Below are positions 5,838-8,511 of a stretch of 8,511 bases of DNA, one piece after another. The stretch spans positions 1 through 8,511 of the forward strand of contig NYVQ01000067.1 of assembly GCA_002684695.1 (NCBI GenBank), in the 5' to 3' direction. The stretch is from SAR116 cluster bacterium. Lineage in GTDB: Bacteria > Pseudomonadota > Alphaproteobacteria > Puniceispirillales > GCA-002684695. Position 1 is the stretch's first letter, and the number at the start of each line of letters is the position of its first letter. The position numbers were made by a program, and so were the translations under genes. A model generated the notes under the pieces. That model was not told the DNA's origin. It saw only the letters and a list, made by a program, of their open reading frames with translations, and made no database searches.

Positions 5838-6848
5838 ATGTTTAGAAAAGTAATTTTATATTTAATAATATTTTTAATAATTAGTCTAATATCGATTTTT
5901 TTTATAGGTAACTACGTATATTCAGAGGCTACAAAAGTTGGTTGCTATTTAAAACCAGATAGATCAAAAAATACAATTTCAGAATTTTATACACCACCAA
6001 TAAATGATGGTCCCTTTAGAGGTCAAAAATGGATAAAATGGGTAAATTATGATTTATCTGATTGGTGGTTAAAAAATACCCCATCTGAAAAAGTTAAAAT
6101 ATCTAATTTAGATAATAAAATTATTCTAGATGGTTTATGGGTGCCCTCTTCCCACCCTAAAAAGAAAGAAACTATAATAATACTGCATGGATTAACAGCA
6201 ACATATAGAGAATTCAATGTGCTCTTAACGGCTTCAATGCTAATAAAATCAAATTTTAATATTTTATTAATTGATTTCAGGAATCATGGTAAAAGCACTT
6301 GCACTAATGGCAAGCATGCTGGTGGTCAAAAACAAGTTTACGACATAGTAAGTTCTATTGATTGGCTAATTGAAAATAAAAAAATCCCAAGTCACAAGAT
6401 CGGAATTCATGGGATTTCTGGAGGAGCTTTATCGGCTTTGTTATTACCCGCAATAGATAATAGATTTGCTGCCTTAAGTTTAGAAGGGAGTCCTTTTGAC
6501 TTTAATATGATAGCCAAAGAAGAAGTAAATTTCCAAGGTTTTCCAAAGTTTTTGTGGAGATTTGCTTATTGGTCAGCTAGGCTTAGGGGAGTTCATTTAG
6601 ATAGAATTAAGACTAAAGACGCTCTATTAAATTTAAAAAATAAACCATTAGCAATATTTCATGGAAAGGAAGATACAAGAGTACAATTTCATCATGCAGA
6701 GAAAATTAGAAATTTTGCCGTAGAACATGGAATTAATTTTTCATTTTATGCGTTTAATAAATCAAACCACACCGAAGCATTATTAAATGAAACAGAAAAT
6801 TATGAATTATATATTTCAAATTTTTATCAAAAAAACCTCGTTCAATAG
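5838..6848 (+). CDS. Membrane-anchored alpha/beta hydrolase
   Basis: The 336-residue protein starts with a strongly hydrophobic segment (about 4-24) after a short basic tip. This reads as an uncleaved signal anchor, so the catalytic domain should face the periplasm. The alpha/beta-hydrolase core follows: ILHGLTA (115-121, the oxyanion HG), LIDFRNHGKS (144-153), the nucleophile elbow HGISGG with Ser194, Asp279 in FHGKEDTRV, and His311 in SNHTEA. A helical cap lies at about 220-260. The motif set resembles S9/BAAT-like and Bem46-type serine hydrolases; the substrate is unknown and could be an ester or peptide. The ATG lies immediately after an AAGAG with almost no spacing, so the ribosome binding site is poor, but the anchor segment supports the start. 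It is divergent from the S8 protease and probably co-transcribed with the FrnE-like gene 23 bases downstream. Confidence 0.85.
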   Translation: MFRKVILYLIIFLIISLISIFFIGNYVYSEATKVGCYLKPDRSKNTISEFYTPPINDGPFRGQKWIKWVNYDLSDWWLKNTPSEKVKISNLDNKIILDGLWVPSSHPKKKETIIILHGLTATYREFNVLLTASMLIKSNFNILLIDFRNHGKSTCTNGKHAGGQKQVYDIVSSIDWLIENKKIPSHKIGIHGISGGALSALLLPAIDNRFAALSLEGSPFDFNMIAKEEVNFQGFPKFLWRFAYWSARLRGVHLDRIKTKDALLNLKNKPLAIFHGKEDTRVQFHHAEKIRNFAVEHGINFSFYAFNKSNHTEALLNETENYELYISNFYQKNLVQ

Positions 6849-6871
6849 AAAAAATAAATTTTAATGAATAC

Positions 6872-7495
6872 ATGAAAAAGAAGATCAGTATTAAAGTTGT
6901 AGCAGACATAATTTGTCCATGGTGTTTTATCGGGTGCAATCATCTCAATAAGTCAATTCTTGAGAGAAAAGATATTGATTTTGAAATAGATTGGAAAACT
7001 TATTATTTAAACCCTTCAATGCCTCATCTTGGGATTAGTAGAAAAAAATACATGAAGAGTAAGTTTGGTGAACAGTCTAATTTAATAGAGAGCCAAATAA
7101 TAGCTATTGCAAGTGATTATAATATCAAAATTAATTTAGATAAAATTGAAATAACTCCTAATACAAGAAAAATTCATCAAATAATAAATTTTCTAAAAAA
7201 TGAAGGCCAAAATAAATCCTATTATTTAGCTTTTCAATTTATGAAAGATTATTTTATTGATGGTATAGATCTTAGAGATGAAAAATATTTATTGAAAACT
7301 TTGACGAACTTTACATTATCACAAAATATTAGTTCACTAAAAAATTCAAAATATTTTGAGAGTTTTCAACAATTTGTAAACTTTGATTTTATGAGTGGCG
7401 TTCCAATATTTATATTCAATGATAAATGGACAATAAACGGTGCTCAACCGCCAAAAGTTTTAGAAACAGCAATAGATATTGCTGCAAAAGATTAA
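6872..7495 (+). CDS. FrnE-like DsbA-family thioredoxin-fold oxidoreductase
   Basis: This 207-residue protein lacks a signal peptide and is probably cytosolic. The first strand leads into DIICPWCFIG, with a CPWC active site at Cys15-Cys18. A helical insertion holds NTRKIHQIINF (97-107), matching the NTxxAH block of the FrnE/2-hydroxychromene-2-carboxylate isomerase-like branch. The thioredoxin fold resumes with SGVPIFIFNDKWTINGAQPP, where Pro178 is the cis-proline facing the active site. FrnE proteins are disulfide oxidoreductases or isomerases, some linked to oxidative-stress resistance, and this length is normal for them. The retained CxxC argues for redox rather than isomerase chemistry. 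It follows the hydrolase by 23 bases with no distinct promoter and no clear ribosome binding site. Its stop interlocks with that of mfd on the other strand. Confidence 0.85.
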   Translation: MKKKISIKVVADIICPWCFIGCNHLNKSILERKDIDFEIDWKTYYLNPSMPHLGISRKKYMKSKFGEQSNLIESQIIAIASDYNIKINLDKIEITPNTRKIHQIINFLKNEGQNKSYYLAFQFMKDYFIDGIDLRDEKYLLKTLTNFTLSQNISSLKNSKYFESFQQFVNFDFMSGVPIFIFNDKWTINGAQPPKVLETAIDIAAKD

Positions 7496-8511
7496 CTAGC
7501 TAATTTTGAAATAGCTTTTAATTCTTCTTTAACTAAATTAATTCTATTTTTTTTATCTGAAAAGTTTCTTAATATTACTACTGACTGATCAGGTTTTACT
7601 ATTATTTTATCAGGATTTTTAGAAATATAGCTTAGTAATTTTTCTGGGTTAGAAAATGTATCCTGATAAAATTTAATTCCTATTCCATTATTACCCACAT
7701 CAATTTTAAAAATATTTGAAATTTTGCATAATTGCTTAATCAAAATTATTTCCAAAAGAGTATGAACTTCTAAAGGCAAATTACCAAATCTATCAATCAA
7801 CTCAAATTTAATATTCTCAATTTCTTCCTCAGACTTTAAAAATGCAATTCTCCTGTACATAGAAAGCCTAATCGTAATGTCAGAAATATAACTCTCTGGT
7901 ATTTTGGAAGAAATGCCAATTTGAATTTGAGGCGACCATTCAATACTTTCTTGACTTTTACCAATTGTTTCAACTTCAACTGCACTTTTAAGAAGCGACT
8001 GGTAAAGTTCAATTCCAACTTCTTTAATATGACCAGATTGCTCTTCTCCAAGAAGGTTGCCAGCTCCCCTAATATCCATATCATATGAAGCCAACGAAAA
8101 TCCTGCACCAAGATTATCTAATGTTTGCATAACATCTAATCTCTTCCTTGCATCTGAAGTAATAAGTTTATTTTCATTAGTCGTTAAATAAGCATAGGCT
8201 CTTACTTTTCCCCTACCTACCCTTCCTCGCATTTGATAAAGTTGAGATAATCCAAATTTGTCTGAGTTATATACAATTAATGTATTAGCCAAGGGTATAT
8301 CAAGACCAGATTCAATTATATTAGTTGAAAGCAAAATATCGACTCTCCCTTCAGAGAACTCAATCATTGACTTGTCTATATCTTCAACTTTCATTTTGCC
8401 ATGAGCTGTAGAAATTTTTACATCAGGAACAAGTGATTTTAGAATATCGTAAATTTTTGGCAAATCTTTAATTCGAGGTGCCACGCAAAAAACAAGTCCA
8501 CCTCTATGAAT
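7492..8511 (-). CDS. mfd: Transcription-repair coupling factor Mfd, C-terminal part (5' end outside window)
   Basis: The frame is open to the window edge, so this is the last 339 residues of a protein that is normally about 1100-1150 long; the GTG at 8484 is internal. Mfd is the cytosolic ATP-dependent translocase that pushes RNA polymerase stalled at DNA lesions off the template and recruits UvrA. Visible in order: IHRGGLVFCV at the edge; the second RecA-like domain with HGKM, LLSTNIIESGLDIP (motif V) and QMRGRVGRGKVRAYAYL (motif VI, with the arginine finger); then the TRG translocation motif region LGAGFSLASYDMDIRGAGNLLGEEQSG. The rest is the C-terminal D7 domain that holds UvrA-binding surfaces shut, ending near KAISKLAS. 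All key helicase residues seen are intact. It converges on the FrnE-like gene with a four-base overlap. Confidence 0.95.
   Translation of the reverse strand: MHRGGLVFCVAPRIKDLPKIYDILKSLVPDVKISTAHGKMKVEDIDKSMIEFSEGRVDILLSTNIIESGLDIPLANTLIVYNSDKFGLSQLYQMRGRVGRGKVRAYAYLTTNENKLITSDARKRLDVMQTLDNLGAGFSLASYDMDIRGAGNLLGEEQSGHIKEVGIELYQSLLKSAVEVETIGKSQESIEWSPQIQIGISSKIPESYISDITIRLSMYRRIAFLKSEEEIENIKFELIDRFGNLPLEVHTLLEIILIKQLCKISNIFKIDVGNNGIGIKFYQDTFSNPEKLLSYISKNPDKIIVKPDQSVVILRNFSDKKNRINLVKEELKAISKLAS

Noticed and set aside
6864..6875. Mini reading frame ATG AAT ACA TGA whose stop overlaps the FrnE-like start
   Set aside because: Three codons with no ribosome binding site; such short frames are common by chance in this base composition.
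6754..6939. Minus-strand open frame of 61 codons across the hydrolase/FrnE junction
   Set aside because: It overlaps two well-supported genes on the other strand and has no independent evidence.
7498..7519. AGCTA/TAGCT five-base stem with nine-base loop followed by TTTT, just after the FrnE-like stop
   Set aside because: The stem is short and AT-rich, the loop is large, and it lies inside mfd codons. It is too weak to call an intrinsic terminator.

Overview
This is an AT-rich, gene-dense bacterial stretch with very short intergenic gaps, interlocked stop codons and several overlapping genes. This streamlined architecture, together with a lipoprotein subtilisin carrying a poly-glycine tether, a FrnE-type DsbA protein and an Mfd helicase with an alphaproteobacterial flavour, fits a free-living marine alphaproteobacterium of the SAR11/Pelagibacterales type. 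The taxonomic call is an inference from style and protein flavour, not from a marker gene. No tRNA, rRNA, CRISPR array, insertion sequence or phage gene was seen.

Layout. (1) 1-493, plus: the 3' end of a multi-pass metal/arsenic-type exporter. (2) 525-1445, plus: a PanE/ApbA-type ketopantoate reductase-like dehydrogenase, possibly with its own promoter inside the end of the exporter gene. (3) 2868-1442, minus: a two-gene operon of a LysE/ArgO-type exporter followed by a phosphoethanolamine-methyltransferase-like SAM methyltransferase, whose ribosome binding site lies inside the end of the exporter gene. (4) 3018-3961, plus: a small secreted Sel1-repeat protein, then an unrecognised four-helix membrane protein with a good promoter. 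(5) 5760-3958, minus: a three-gene overlapping operon encoding an S8 (subtilisin-like) lipoprotein protease, a 61-residue lipoprotein and a small outer-membrane beta-barrel-like protein. (6) 5838-7495, plus: a membrane-anchored alpha/beta hydrolase followed by a FrnE-like DsbA-family oxidoreductase. (7) 8511-7492, minus: the 3' third of mfd, the transcription-repair coupling factor.

The most interesting block is the S8 protease operon. It looks like the parts of a cell-surface protease apparatus (catalytic domain, small lipoprotein, barrel-like OMP) carried on separate, translationally coupled genes instead of one autotransporter polypeptide. A second notable point is that all three convergent gene pairs end in exactly four shared bases holding both stop codons, which leaves no room for conventional intergenic terminators. 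The remaining genes look like ordinary metabolic, transport and repair functions.
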